This document shows positions 42,332-50,987 of a stretch of DNA of 64,000 bases, in pieces. Position numbers and translations under genes: made by a program. This DNA comes from Gemmatimonadetes bacterium SCN 70-22 (GTDB taxonomy: Bacteria; Gemmatimonadota; Gemmatimonadetes; Gemmatimonadales; Gemmatimonadaceae), in the NCBI GenBank assembly GCA_001724275.1, contig MEDZ01000005.1, forward strand, positions 56,176-120,175, written 5' to 3'. Below the pieces are notes generated by a model. It made no database searches and was not told where the DNA came from. It was given only the letters and a program-made list of their open reading frames with translations. Position 1 is the first letter of the stretch, and each line of letters opens with the position of its first letter.

Positions 42332-44715
42332 CGGACGTGACCAGGATGCACCTGTGGCACCAGACGAACGACGCGTCGCGCACACCACACCGGGTGAGCG
42401 CCGGCGAGCTGGTAGCCATCGAGAGCGGCACGTGGCCCGTGGAGCCCGGACAGAGCGTGTGGGTCGTCGTCCGGTCCGAGGAGACGGACGGTCGCGTGGA
42501 GCAGTCGCTCGTCAACGCCGCGTGGCAACGCAACGCAGACGGGAACAGCTACTGGCGGGCGACGCTCGGCCCCTTCGCCGACGCGACGCGCGTGACGTAC
42601 GAAGTGCATGGGCGCTCGCCAGCCGGCGAGGCGTCTGTGCCGGCCGTCACCTTCGTGGTGGGCCCGAAGCTCCATCTCGCCCTGCTCTGGCACCAGCACC
42701 AACCTCTCTACCGAGACACGGGCCATCCGACGGCACTTGGCAGCTACACGCAGCCGTGGGTCCGTCTGCACGCGCTGCGCAGCTACTACGCCATGGCCGC
42801 ACTGGTCGCCGACCACCCGGACATCCACTTGACGATCAACCTCACGCCGGTTCTGCTCCGGCAGCTGGCGGACTACGTCGAGCACGGCGCCACCGACCGA
42901 GCCCTCGACCTGACGCTGACGCCCGCGGAGTCGCTGTCGCCGGCCGAGCGCGACGAGGTCCTCTCGACCTTCTTCGACGCCCAGTGGCACAATCAGGTCT
43001 TTCCGCATCCCCGCTATCGGGAGCTCTTCGCGATGCGCAGCGAGGAGCGGGAGGGGAGCGCGCAGGACATCCGCGACCTCCAGATGTGGTTCAACCTCGC
43101 GTGGTTCGGCCGCGAGTTCCGCGACGGCGACGTGCGGCTCGTGACCGGCGAGGTCGTGTCCGTGCACCGGTTCGTTGCGCAGCAACGCGACTTCAGCGTG
43201 GATGACGTGCGGGCGATGGTCGCCGAGCAATACAAGGTCATGCGGGCGATCGTACCGATCCATCGCCTGCTGCAGGAGCGTGGACAGATCGAGGTCGCCA
43301 CGACGCCGCTCGCCCACCCGATCCTGCCGCTCCTCGTCGATACCGACTTGGCGACAATCGACCGTCCCGGCGCATCGCTCCCGCCACGCTTCGCCTGGCC
43401 CGAGGACGCCGAGGCGCACGTCCGTCTGGCCATCGAGAGCTACATACGAGCCTTCGGGCGGCCGCCGCGCGGCATGTGGCCGGCGGAGGGCGCCGTCAGT
43501 CAGACGGTAGTTCCCCTCTTCGCCGGGCACGGCGTCCAGTGGATCGCGTCCGACCGCGGTGTTCTCGCCCGGTCGGGGCGCTGGGGCTACCGAGCCGACG
43601 AACCCGACGTACTCTGCCAACCATACCAGGCGCTCGGTGGAGAGAGCGCCGTGAGCGTCTTCTTCCGAGACGGCTGGCTCTCGGACCGCATCGGCTTCGA
43701 CTACCAGCACGTCGCCGACCCGGTCGACGCGGCACGCGACTTCGTCGCGCACGTGAGAGCGCGCTTCATCGAGCCGATGGCGAAGGACGATGCGGATCGC
43801 GTGCTCACCGTCATCCTCGACGGCGAGAACGCGTGGGGCGCGTACCGCGACGACGGGCGTCCGTTCCTGCACGCGCTGTACACGGCGCTGGAGCAGGCCT
43901 CCGACATCCGAACGGTGACCTTCGCCGAGTACCTCGACGGGAACGCCGGGCGGCGGATCCGCCCGCATCCCCCCAGCGAGCAGGCCGTCGTCCATGACCT
44001 CTTCACGGGCTCCTGGATCGACGAGAGCGGGTCCGCTCCGGGGGCCGACCTCGGCACGTGGGTCGGAGAGGCTGAGGAGAACCGCGCCTGGGCGCTGCTC
44101 GGCGCAGTCCGCGCGGACCTCGAGCGCGCCCGGACCGCTCCGGCGGAGCGGGTGGCTGCGGCCTTCGACGCACTCCATGCTGCCGAGGGCAGCGATTGGT
44201 TCTGGTGGTTCGGTGACGATCAGGAGTCCGGAAACGACGGCGCGTTCGACGAGCTGTTCCGCACGCACCTCCGGAACGTCTACCACGCGCTCGGGCGTCC
44301 GGCACCGGCGGCGCTGGCGCAGCACGTCGTGCCACGCGCCGTGGTCTGGAGCTTCGCCAGCCCCGTCGATCGCATCCAGCAGGGCGACCGGCTGATGGTC
44401 CACACCAACTGCCCGTGCGAGCTCACCTGGCGACTGGACGAAGGGCCGGTGCAGTCGGCGGTCCTCGTGCCGGCCGGCGGCGTGATGGCCGGGCCGCAAC
44501 GCCATCATCTGACGCTCGGGCCGTTCCCGCCCGAGGCTGCCGTCCTGCGCTTCCGGCTGCGCTGCCTGCACGAGGGCTGTGAGCACGACGGTAGGTGCTT
44601 CCGCGGGGACGCGCGGACGGTATGGCTCGGCGAGTCTGGTCGCGACAGCGTCCCGTCGGACACCGCCGACGGCGGCGCGGCACATTCAGGAACGACGCCG
44701 GCGAGCGCGACGTGA
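42328..44715 (+). CDS. glycoside hydrolase family 57 protein (alpha-amylase/glucanotransferase type)
   Basis: 795 aa. An N-terminal domain of about 110 residues resembles a starch-binding or immunoglobulin-like module (GQSVWVVVRSEETDGR), then the GH57 (beta/alpha)7 barrel: LALLWHQHQPLY near residue 115, the nucleophile Glu in GMWPAEGAVS near residue 385, SDRGVL, and the acid Asp in ILDGENAWGAY near residue 495. GH57 enzymes act on alpha-glucans; 4-alpha-glucanotransferase or amylase activity is likely. No signal peptide, so it probably works on intracellular glycogen with glgA and glgP. ATG 42328 has GGAGGG nine bases upstream. Confidence 0.92.
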   Translation: MTDVTRMHLWHQTNDASRTPHRVSAGELVAIESGTWPVEPGQSVWVVVRSEETDGRVEQSLVNAAWQRNADGNSYWRATLGPFADATRVTYEVHGRSPAGEASVPAVTFVVGPKLHLALLWHQHQPLYRDTGHPTALGSYTQPWVRLHALRSYYAMAALVADHPDIHLTINLTPVLLRQLADYVEHGATDRALDLTLTPAESLSPAERDEVLSTFFDAQWHNQVFPHPRYRELFAMRSEEREGSAQDIRDLQMWFNLAWFGREFRDGDVRLVTGEVVSVHRFVAQQRDFSVDDVRAMVAEQYKVMRAIVPIHRLLQERGQIEVATTPLAHPILPLLVDTDLATIDRPGASLPPRFAWPEDAEAHVRLAIESYIRAFGRPPRGMWPAEGAVSQTVVPLFAGHGVQWIASDRGVLARSGRWGYRADEPDVLCQPYQALGGESAVSVFFRDGWLSDRIGFDYQHVADPVDAARDFVAHVRARFIEPMAKDDADRVLTVILDGENAWGAYRDDGRPFLHALYTALEQASDIRTVTFAEYLDGNAGRRIRPHPPSEQAVVHDLFTGSWIDESGSAPGADLGTWVGEAEENRAWALLGAVRADLERARTAPAERVAAAFDALHAAEGSDWFWWFGDDQESGNDGAFDELFRTHLRNVYHALGRPAPAALAQHVVPRAVVWSFASPVDRIQQGDRLMVHTNCPCELTWRLDEGPVQSAVLVPAGGVMAGPQRHHLTLGPFPPEAAVLRFRLRCLHEGCEHDGRCFRGDARTVWLGESGRDSVPSDTADGGAAHSGTTPASAT

Positions 44716-44758
44716 GAAGCCCGTCCATCCACCGCTCGGCGTTCATGTCGGAGGCACC

Positions 44759-45355
44759 ATGCGTGTAAGCTCCCTGATCCGTCTCGGTGTCGCGATGGTG
44801 TTGTTGGTCGCCGCCCGCTCCACGCGGGCGCAGCCGACACCACACAGCGTTGACGCCGACGGCCGGCGTGTGTCGGCGCACATCCTGCTCGGTGGCTTCG
44901 TGCCCACCGGGGCGCAACGTCGGGCGCTCGGCCCGGCAGCACTCATCGGGGCCCAGCTCGCGGTCGGGCTCCGACCGCAGCTCGCCGTCGTCGGCGGCGT
45001 GGCCATCGCCCAGACGAGAGATCGTAGCGCGCCGACGAGCACCGACGTCGATCTGGTCCAGTTCGACGTCGGTGTGGAAGTCGGGGGCGGCGCGGCGCAG
45101 TCGGCGAGACGAGGGATCGCACCGTTCGGTGGCATCGGCATCGGCGGACGACGCTACGATCACCGCGCTGACGGCGTCGCCACGCAGACCGTGCTCGCCG
45201 GTTACCTCGCCGCCGGCGCCGAGCTCACGCTGTGGCGAACGGGACTCCGCATCGAGGCACGCGATTACCTGTCCGGTGGCCACGGGCGAGCTGACGGTGC
45301 CTCCGTTCGGAACGACCTCGCCTTGCTGGCCGGACTGGCGTACCACTTCCGGTAG
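44759..45355 (+). CDS. small outer-membrane beta-barrel protein
   Basis: 198 aa. Signal peptide (LGVAMVLLVAARSTRAQ) followed by eight or so alternating strands and a C-terminal strand LLAGLAYHFR, typical of small OmpA/OmpW-like barrels. No specific family recognised. ATG 44759 has GGAGGCACC directly upstream. Lies 43 bases behind the GH57 gene and may share its transcript. Confidence 0.72.
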   Translation: MRVSSLIRLGVAMVLLVAARSTRAQPTPHSVDADGRRVSAHILLGGFVPTGAQRRALGPAALIGAQLAVGLRPQLAVVGGVAIAQTRDRSAPTSTDVDLVQFDVGVEVGGGAAQSARRGIAPFGGIGIGGRRYDHRADGVATQTVLAGYLAAGAELTLWRTGLRIEARDYLSGGHGRADGASVRNDLALLAGLAYHFR

Positions 45356-45572
45356 CAGGACACGACGCATGCTCGCGCCGGCCTCGGCAGCGCGATGGCG
45401 CTCGATTGCGCTCGATTGCGCTGCGCGTGGTTCGCCAAGTGGCTGGATACCTCACAACATGACGCCGAACGTGGAGCGTCATGCCGACATCTGGATAAGC
45501 ACACGGTGCGACCAGCGGTCCCCATGCTGGACACGCCCCGTCCTGATCCCTTTCACCTGAGTCGCACACACC

Positions 45573-45911
45573 ATGGCCAGCTCCGCCACGCTTCGAACGG
45601 CACTCGCCGTCACCGGGTTCCTGCTCGTCGCCGGCTTCTTTCTCATGACCGAGCACCGGGCACACATCTTCGGCCTGTGGCCATTTCTGCTGATCCTGGC
45701 CTGTCCTCTCCTGCACATCTTTCTGCACCGCGGCCATGGGAGCAGTCACGGTCACGACGGTGGGCGCCATGATGAGGGGGGCCATCGTGGCGGACACAGC
45801 GATCGCGCTGCGGCAGCTCCTGCCGACCAATCGGCAGCCGAACAATCGGACGCCGGCGCACGCCGTCGGCAGGACTCGCCTCACCACTCCTCACCGTCTG
45901 AGGTAGCATGA
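45573..45911 (+). CDS. DUF2933-family small membrane protein
   Basis: 112 aa. One or two membrane helices (LAVTGFLLVAGFFLMTEH; HIFGLWPFLLILACPLLHIF) followed by a His/Gly-rich tail (HRGHGSSHGHDGGRHDEGG). HRAHIFGLWPFLLILACPL is the DUF2933 signature. Family function is unknown, but it is common in metal-resistance islands. The stop overlaps the following ICMT-family gene by four bases. The 217 bases before it hold no gene, only a short duplicated GCGCTCGATT motif. Confidence 0.82.
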   Translation: MASSATLRTALAVTGFLLVAGFFLMTEHRAHIFGLWPFLLILACPLLHIFLHRGHGSSHGHDGGRHDEGGHRGGHSDRAAAAPADQSAAEQSDAGARRRQDSPHHSSPSEVA

Positions 45912-46588
45912 CCACCGACACCGCACCCGCCTACGGCCTGTGGTCGCTGGTTATCCTGAACTCGGCGATCTTCATCTTCTTCGCGTTCAGCTTCTTCAAG
46001 CCGCGCACGAGCCGCGACTGGCGCTCACTCGGCGCCTTCTCCGCCTTCGTCGTGGCGCTGTTCACGGAGATGTACGGCATCCCGTTCACCGTCTACCTCC
46101 TCTCGGGCTGGCTGGGCCAGCGCTATCCCGGCCTCGACCTCCTTACGCACGACGCCGGCCACCTGTGGGACACGCTGCTCGGCTGGCAGGGCGATCCGCA
46201 CCTGAGCCCCTTCCACATCCTGAGCAACGTCCTGATCGCCGGCGGGTTCATCCTGCTCTCGGCGGCATGGCACCATCTTCTCGCCGCCCAGCGCGAGCGG
46301 CGCCTCGCCACCAGCGGGCCCTACGCCCGCATCCGGCATCCGCAGTACGTCGCCTTCATCGCCATCCTGCTGGGCTTCCTGCTCCAGTGGCCGACCCTGC
46401 TCACGCTCCTGATGTTCCCGGTCCTCGTCGCGATGTACGTACGGCTGGCGCGGCGCGAGGAGCAGGAGGTGCGCGCCGAGTTCGGCGCCGAGTACGACCG
46501 CCATGCGGCCGTGACGCCGGCGTTCCTGCCACGGCCCGGCCGGATCGCGCGCTCCGCGTCCCCGGCGTCGCGCGACGCCACGTCTTGA
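45908..46588 (+). CDS. isoprenylcysteine methyltransferase (ICMT)-like membrane protein
   Basis: 226 aa with five membrane helices and the C-terminal ICMT/PEMT motif SGPYARIRHPQYVAFIAILLG followed by EEQEVRAEFG...YDRHAAVTPAFLP. Bacterial members methylate unknown substrates using S-adenosylmethionine and often occur next to DUF2933 genes. ATGA overlap with the upstream DUF2933 gene. Confidence 0.85.
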   Translation: MTTDTAPAYGLWSLVILNSAIFIFFAFSFFKPRTSRDWRSLGAFSAFVVALFTEMYGIPFTVYLLSGWLGQRYPGLDLLTHDAGHLWDTLLGWQGDPHLSPFHILSNVLIAGGFILLSAAWHHLLAAQRERRLATSGPYARIRHPQYVAFIAILLGFLLQWPTLLTLLMFPVLVAMYVRLARREEQEVRAEFGAEYDRHAAVTPAFLPRPGRIARSASPASRDATS

Positions 46589-46637
46589 GCGTCCCTGCGG
46601 ACCCCCTCCTGACCACTCCCCTGCTGAGGACACGACC

Positions 46638-46943
46638 ATGCGACTCAACACTGCAGCGCTCGCCCTCGCCGCGGGCATCACCACCGCCGTCGTCTACGCG
46701 CTCTGCTCGCTCCTCGTCACCGTCGCACCGGGCAGCGCTGCAGCCGCCTTCAGCTACGTGTTCCACCTGGACGTCAGCGGGCTTGTACGGCCACTCACGT
46801 GGGGCAGCCTCGCCACGGGCCTCGTCTGCGTGAGCCTGGCCGTGGCACTCGTCGTCGCGCTGCTGGGGGTGCTGTACAACAGGTTCGCGGCCGGCACGCT
46901 CGGCACGCCGACGCCGTCGCGGGTGGGCGCGCAGCAGGGATAA
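46638..46943 (+). CDS. DUF5676-family small membrane protein
   Basis: 101 aa with two helices (ALALAAGITTAVVYALCSLL and CVSLAVALVVALLGVLYN). Matches the DUF5676 plan. Third gene of a DUF2933-ICMT-DUF5676 cluster, with GAGGAC six bases before the ATG. Sister of 25272-25544. Its last codons overlap the beginning of a broken conserved gene. Confidence 0.75.
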   Translation: MRLNTAALALAAGITTAVVYALCSLLVTVAPGSAAAAFSYVFHLDVSGLVRPLTWGSLATGLVCVSLAVALVVALLGVLYNRFAAGTLGTPTPSRVGAQQG

Positions 46944-47072
46944 CGCCGTCGCGCTGGTACAGGCATACCTGCGCGTGAACGGCTACTTCACGGTGACGAA
47001 GTTCCCGGTGATCGAGGCGCTGCGCGGTGGCGCGTACCGCACCGCCGCACGGTGCTCGTGCGCTTCGGCTTG
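46939..47072 (+). pseudogene. broken N-terminus of a conserved hypothetical gene (copy 2)
   Basis: Reads DNAVALVQAYLRVNGYFTV and then TKFPVIEALRGGAYRTAAR before stopping at TGA 47070. Same family as the broken copy at 19122. The ATG is missing because the region overlaps the end of the DUF5676 gene. Confidence 0.6.
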
Positions 47073-47089
47073 AGAAGGCGCTGGGAACG

Positions 47090-47309
47090 TCAGGGTGACG
47101 TACTGTAGAGAAGCCACTCGCGGAAGACCGGCACACCGGCGGCGGCATCCCGCCGTACGAGCGGCTCGCACAGGTAGCGTGGCACCCCAAGAAACGCGGC
47201 CATCGCGAGGCTCGCGACGCCGAGATGCAGCACCTCGACGGCGACGGTGAACCAGCCGGCGACGACGAGAAGGGTGTCGTGCCAGGCGCCCCGACACGCG
47301 CCCGGTCAT
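47090..47309 (-). pseudogene. frameshifted small membrane gene at end of mer operon
   Basis: ATG 47309 has an excellent GAGAGG ribosome site eight bases after the merP stop, but its frame is nonsense after seven codons. Shifting one base gives AWHDTLLVVAGWFTVAVEVL and then 40 further codons of membrane-protein character (LGVASLAMAAFLGVPRYLCE) to TGA 47090. Either a real frameshift or a sequencing error in a GC-run disrupts a 70-residue protein. Family unknown; the position suggests a mer accessory gene. Confidence 0.5.
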
Positions 47310-47316
47310 GCGCCTC

Positions 47317-47796
47317 TCAACCGGTCGCTGGCGCTACAATCGAGGCCGTGTAGCCGAGCGTCTTGATCGCGGCGATCATCTGCTCGACGGTCACCTTCGC
47401 CGGATCGTAGGTCACGACCGCTGTCCCCTTCTCGTAGCTCACGTCCGCCTTGGCAACTCCGGGGAGGCGCGTGAGAACCTTTTGCGTTCCGAGCACGCAC
47501 CCAGCGCACGTCATCCCCTTCACTGCGAGCGTCACCGTCCGAGACGCGGACGCTGGTTGCGTCACCGCCGGTTGTGCCGGCGACCGTTGCGTCACCGCCC
47601 GTGCGGCTGCCTCCACCGGCGGTCGAGCGTCGGCATGCGGTCGTACAGGTGGAGATGCCTGCACGGGGGCGGCCTCTGCGATCGGGGCGAGACCATCAAT
47701 GGCGCCGATGGACCGTGACTCCGGCCCGCAGAGATTGGAGAGGGAGAGGGCGCCTACGGCGGCGGCGAGACCGAAGGTGGCGAGCGGTTGGATCAT
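47317..47796 (-). CDS. merP: MerP-like periplasmic heavy-metal-binding protein
   Basis: 159 aa. N-terminal signal region, a linker rich in Ala/Pro, then an HMA domain with GMTCAGCVLGTQKVLTRLPG near residue 93 that binds Hg(II) through the Cys pair. MerP normally passes Hg(II) to MerT. Longer than typical MerP (about 90 aa) because of the linker. Located behind merT in the mer operon. Confidence 0.78.
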   Translation of the reverse strand: MIQPLATFGLAAAVGALSLSNLCGPESRSIGAIDGLAPIAEAAPVQASPPVRPHADARPPVEAAARAVTQRSPAQPAVTQPASASRTVTLAVKGMTCAGCVLGTQKVLTRLPGVAKADVSYEKGTAVVTYDPAKVTVEQMIAAIKTLGYTASIVAPATG

Positions 47797-47875
47797 CGGT
47801 ACACCCGGTGTAGGGGACGTGAGGGCTTGGTGAGAACGTCGGCGCGCCGCCTCGGGGCGACGCCGCTCGGTGGAG

Positions 47876-48325
47876 TCAGACGAGAAGCATGGACCACTGG
47901 GGGAATGTCAGGAACACGAGCGCGACGAACGCGGCGATCCACAACAGGATCTCGTCGCGGGTCCGGTGGCGGGGAGCGGTGCATGTCGCGTCCTGCGTGC
48001 ATGCACCGCTCGGGGCGGTAGCGGCTTGCGCCGGCTTCCTCCCATAGACGACGTAGAAGCCGACTGCAAGGAGAATCAGGGTCAGGACGGTCAACGGGAG
48101 GCGGAGCGGCTCGAACGTGCTCGCGAGTCCCGCGCCGACGCCGAGCGTCACGAATAGGAGCGGCCCCATGCAGCAGAGCGAGGCGAGAAACGCGGCGCCG
48201 ATGGCGCCCGCGGCCGCCGCGAGGCCGCGCCGCGCACCGGAGCTGGGACTGGGGTTGTGCGCCGCCGTAGACAGGGGGATCGGGTCGGTCGTGGCAGGCG
48301 TTCGGTAGGCTACTCGGTCGGTCAT
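47876..48325 (-). CDS. merT: MerT-like mercuric ion transporter
   Basis: 149 aa with three membrane helices. The first contains the vicinal Cys pair in FLASLCCMGPLLFVTLGVG near residue 50, as in MerT; a second Cys group CTQDATC lies in the loop. Takes up Hg(II) for reduction by MerA. Stands between merA and merP; about 75 bases separate it from each. Confidence 0.85.
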   Translation of the reverse strand: MTDRVAYRTPATTDPIPLSTAAHNPSPSSGARRGLAAAAGAIGAAFLASLCCMGPLLFVTLGVGAGLASTFEPLRLPLTVLTLILLAVGFYVVYGRKPAQAATAPSGACTQDATCTAPRHRTRDEILLWIAAFVALVFLTFPQWSMLLV

Positions 48326-48401
48326 GTCGGGACGTAATCGTGGTCGTGGTCGTGGTCACGCGCTGCAGCTACGCCAAGCAGGACGTTCCCGGGCGCGCGG
48401 T

Positions 48402-50249
48402 TCATGCGCAGCAGCTCAGCTTCTGGACGCCGGCGGATCCGCCCTGCGCGACAAGCTTCAAGCTCTCCACCCACGTGAGATACGGATGGAGCGTGCCCGA
48501 GAGATCCTTCGCGGTCAACCCGAACCGGATGGCGAGTGTCACCTCGCCCATGAACTCCCCGGCGTTTGGCGCCACTGCGTGCACGCCGAGGATGCGCCCT
48601 GAACCGGACTCGGTGACGAGCTTGACGAGCCCGCGCCGGTTGAAGCTCACGAGCGCGCGCGGAACGTCGGCCATGTCCAGCGTGGCGACCTCGATGTGGT
48701 ACCCGGCCGTCCGCGCGGCGGCCTCGGTCAGGCCCACCGAGGCCACCTGCGGGTCGGTGAACGTCACGCTCGGTACCACCCTCAGGTCGAACTCGCGCTG
48801 ATCGTCGCTCGTCGTCCCGGTCGCGTGGAGCGCCTTTAGCGCGTTCTCCGCAGCCACGCGCCCACCCGCGGCGGCCACGTACACGTAGCCTGGCCCTCCG
48901 GTCACGTCGCCAGCGGCGTACACGTCCGGGTTCGTGGTCCGCATCGTGGCGTCCACCTCGACGTAGCCGCCCGGCGTGAGCGCCACGCCGACCTCCTCGA
49001 GGCCGAGGTCCTGCGTGTTCGGCCGTCGTCCCGTGGCAACGAGCACCCGCTCGGCGCGGAGCTGCCCGTCGAGGCCCCCCCGCCGCACGTCGACGAGCAC
49101 CCCGCCTTCGTCGCGCTCCGCGCGCACCGCGGTGGTGCCGGTATGGACCTCGATCCCCTCGGCCTCGAGCGCCTGGCGGAGCAATTCGGCGATCTCCGGG
49201 TCCTCTCCGGGGAGCAGATGCGCGCCGCGCTGGACGATCGCGATCTTCACTCCAAAGCGTGCGAGCGCCTGCCCCAGCTCCACGCCCACCGGGCCGCCCC
49301 CGACCACGAGCATGGAGGCGGGGAGTGCCTCGAGACTCATCGCGGTCGTACTCGTTAGCGCGTCGACGGTCTCGACACCCGGGATCGCCGGCAGGGTGGC
49401 GGCCGACCCTGTGGCGACGATCACCTTGCGGGCGAGGTACTCGCGTGTGGATGGGCCGTCGCCGACCCTCACACGGATCGCGCCGCTGGAGGTATCGTTC
49501 ACGGCGCTCGCCAGGAGGCGCGCGCGGCCCTCGAAGCGCACCACACCGGGGTAACTCGCGAGCACGTCGGCGTATTTGGCTTCGCGCAGCTCGCCCACGA
49601 GCGCGTCTTTCTGACGCACGACTTCGCCCCAGTCGACGGCGGGCTCGCAGGGCGCCACACCGGGGAAGCCGCGCCGAGCGGCGTGGGCGTGCGCGGCAGC
49701 CTCGACCAGCATCTTCGACGGGATGCAGCCAACGTTCACACACGTGCCACCGAGCGTGCCGCACTCAGCGATGGCGACCTTCGCGCCCATCCCGGCCGCC
49801 TGAATCGCCGCAGCGACGCCCGCGCCGCCAGTTCCAATAATGAGGAGGTCGAAGTCGGCGCCCGGCGCGGCGCCTGTCCTGTCGGGCGCGCCGGCGGTTG
49901 CGTGTACCGAGAGCCGGCGTGCGGGAGCCTCGCGAGCGAACGACGGCGTGTCGGAGCGCCCTGAACCGGGCGCCGCAGACGCCTCGATGCCGGCCATCCC
50001 GACCGATTCGGCGCTGACCTCGTCGGGGATGAGCGGCTGGGCGCGATAGCCCGCCCGTGCGACCGCAGCGGCGAGCGCGCCGGCCAGCGCCGGCGTCGGC
50101 GTCACGCCCGGGGCCAGTTCCACGCGGCTGCGGCCCGCCCGGTAGTCGACGTGCGCCGCCTCGACCCCCGCTACACGCTCAAGCGCGGCCGTGACGTGCC
50201 GGGCGCAGTCGAGGCAGGTCATCCCGCTGATGGTCAGATCGAGGCGCAT
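48402..50249 (-). CDS. merA: mercuric reductase
   Basis: 615 aa. N-terminal HMA domain (ISGMTCLDCARHV), linker, then the FAD/NAD(P)H disulfide reductase core: FAD site IIGTGGAGVAAAIQAAGMGA, redox-active GGTCVNVGCIPSK near residue 172, NADPH site VVGGGPVGVELG, FAD site VYAAGDVTGGPGYVYVA, and the C-terminal Hg-binding Cys pair KLSCCA. Reduces Hg(II) to volatile Hg(0) in the cytoplasm. ATG 50249 begins the HMA domain; the frame upstream is not coding. Confidence 0.97.
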   Translation of the reverse strand: MRLDLTISGMTCLDCARHVTAALERVAGVEAAHVDYRAGRSRVELAPGVTPTPALAGALAAAVARAGYRAQPLIPDEVSAESVGMAGIEASAAPGSGRSDTPSFAREAPARRLSVHATAGAPDRTGAAPGADFDLLIIGTGGAGVAAAIQAAGMGAKVAIAECGTLGGTCVNVGCIPSKMLVEAAAHAHAARRGFPGVAPCEPAVDWGEVVRQKDALVGELREAKYADVLASYPGVVRFEGRARLLASAVNDTSSGAIRVRVGDGPSTREYLARKVIVATGSAATLPAIPGVETVDALTSTTAMSLEALPASMLVVGGGPVGVELGQALARFGVKIAIVQRGAHLLPGEDPEIAELLRQALEAEGIEVHTGTTAVRAERDEGGVLVDVRRGGLDGQLRAERVLVATGRRPNTQDLGLEEVGVALTPGGYVEVDATMRTTNPDVYAAGDVTGGPGYVYVAAAGGRVAAENALKALHATGTTSDDQREFDLRVVPSVTFTDPQVASVGLTEAAARTAGYHIEVATLDMADVPRALVSFNRRGLVKLVTESGSGRILGVHAVAPNAGEFMGEVTLAIRFGLTAKDLSGTLHPYLTWVESLKLVAQGGSAGVQKLSCCA

Positions 50250-50324
50250 GCGCTGCTCGGCTGTGTGGTTAGGAGCGCGACTCCGCTCCAAGGAACTCAG
50301 CTCCACGGTCTCGGCTCCAAGGCC

Positions 50325-50882
50325 TCAGCGGGTGATACTTCCCGACGCGCACGGCGTTGGCGCCGCGGCGGCGTCGGGCGCGTTCAGTGCGGCGATGATT
50401 GGACAGTCGAACGGGTCAACCGCCGCGTCCACATTCGTGCCGCAGGTCTCGTCACACTCGGCCACCAGTACGAAGAGCGACTGGCGGAGTGCCCCGAGCA
50501 TCCGGAGCTTCTCGTCGACTTCGCGCAGCTTCGTCGCGGCCACGTCGCGTACCGCGAGCCCGGCCCCCCGGCGGGCCGGTGTCCCCCGCAGCCGGAGCAG
50601 TTCCTCGACCTCGGCGAGACTGAAGCCGAGCACCTGCGCGTGCTTGATGAAGCGCACCACGCCGATGGCCTCCGGCGGGTACTCGCGATAGCCGCTCGCT
50701 CGCCGGCCGGTTGGCTGCAGGAGTCCGCGTCGCTCGTAGTAGCGGAGCGCGTCGGGGGTGACGCCGGCGGCGGCGGCCAGGTCACCGATGCGGAGCACTG
50801 CAGCCGTTGGGCGCGCGGGAGCAGATGCGGGAAGTCCGAGGCTGAAACGGCGGCGGGTGGTTGCCGAGAAGGAGCTGGACAT
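50325..50882 (-). CDS. merR: MerR-family transcriptional regulator
   Basis: 185 aa. Helix-turn-helix RIGDLAAAAGVTPDALRYYERRGLL near residue 34, the dimer helix, and a metal-binding end ECDETCGTNVDAAVDPFDCPIIAAL with three Cys, consistent with Hg(II) sensing. The first gene of the mer operon and probably autoregulated from the promoter at 50889-50920. ATG 50882; an upstream open frame to 50945 is not needed. Confidence 0.9.
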   Translation of the reverse strand: MSSSFSATTRRRFSLGLPASAPARPTAAVLRIGDLAAAAGVTPDALRYYERRGLLQPTGRRASGYREYPPEAIGVVRFIKHAQVLGFSLAEVEELLRLRGTPARRGAGLAVRDVAATKLREVDEKLRMLGALRQSLFVLVAECDETCGTNVDAAVDPFDCPIIAALNAPDAAAAPTPCASGSITR

Positions 50883-50888
50883 GATCGA

Positions 50889-50920
50889 AGGATAAACCCT
50901 GGAGTACACTCCAGAGTCAA
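50889..50920 (-). promoter_or_regulatory. MerR-type operator and promoter
   Basis: Reading leftward: -35 TTGACT (50920-50915), the dyad CTGGAGT-GT-ACTCCAG, then the -10 TATCCT (50894-50889). The 19-20 bp spacer is the MerR hallmark. The promoter overlaps the merR start region and drives merR-merA-merT-merP. Confidence 0.85.
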
Positions 50921-50987
50921 GTTCCGGCATGACGCACAGCGGCACTCACGCGGACCATGATCTTTGGTGATCACCCCCCGGAGCGGA

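Noticed and set aside
47810..47842. GTGA-like repeats in 11-bp steps upstream of merP
   Set aside because: Cores are degenerate (GTGT, GTGA, GTGA), the fixed-offset hexamer with A at position 2 and T at position 6 is missing, and the location is inside the mer operon.
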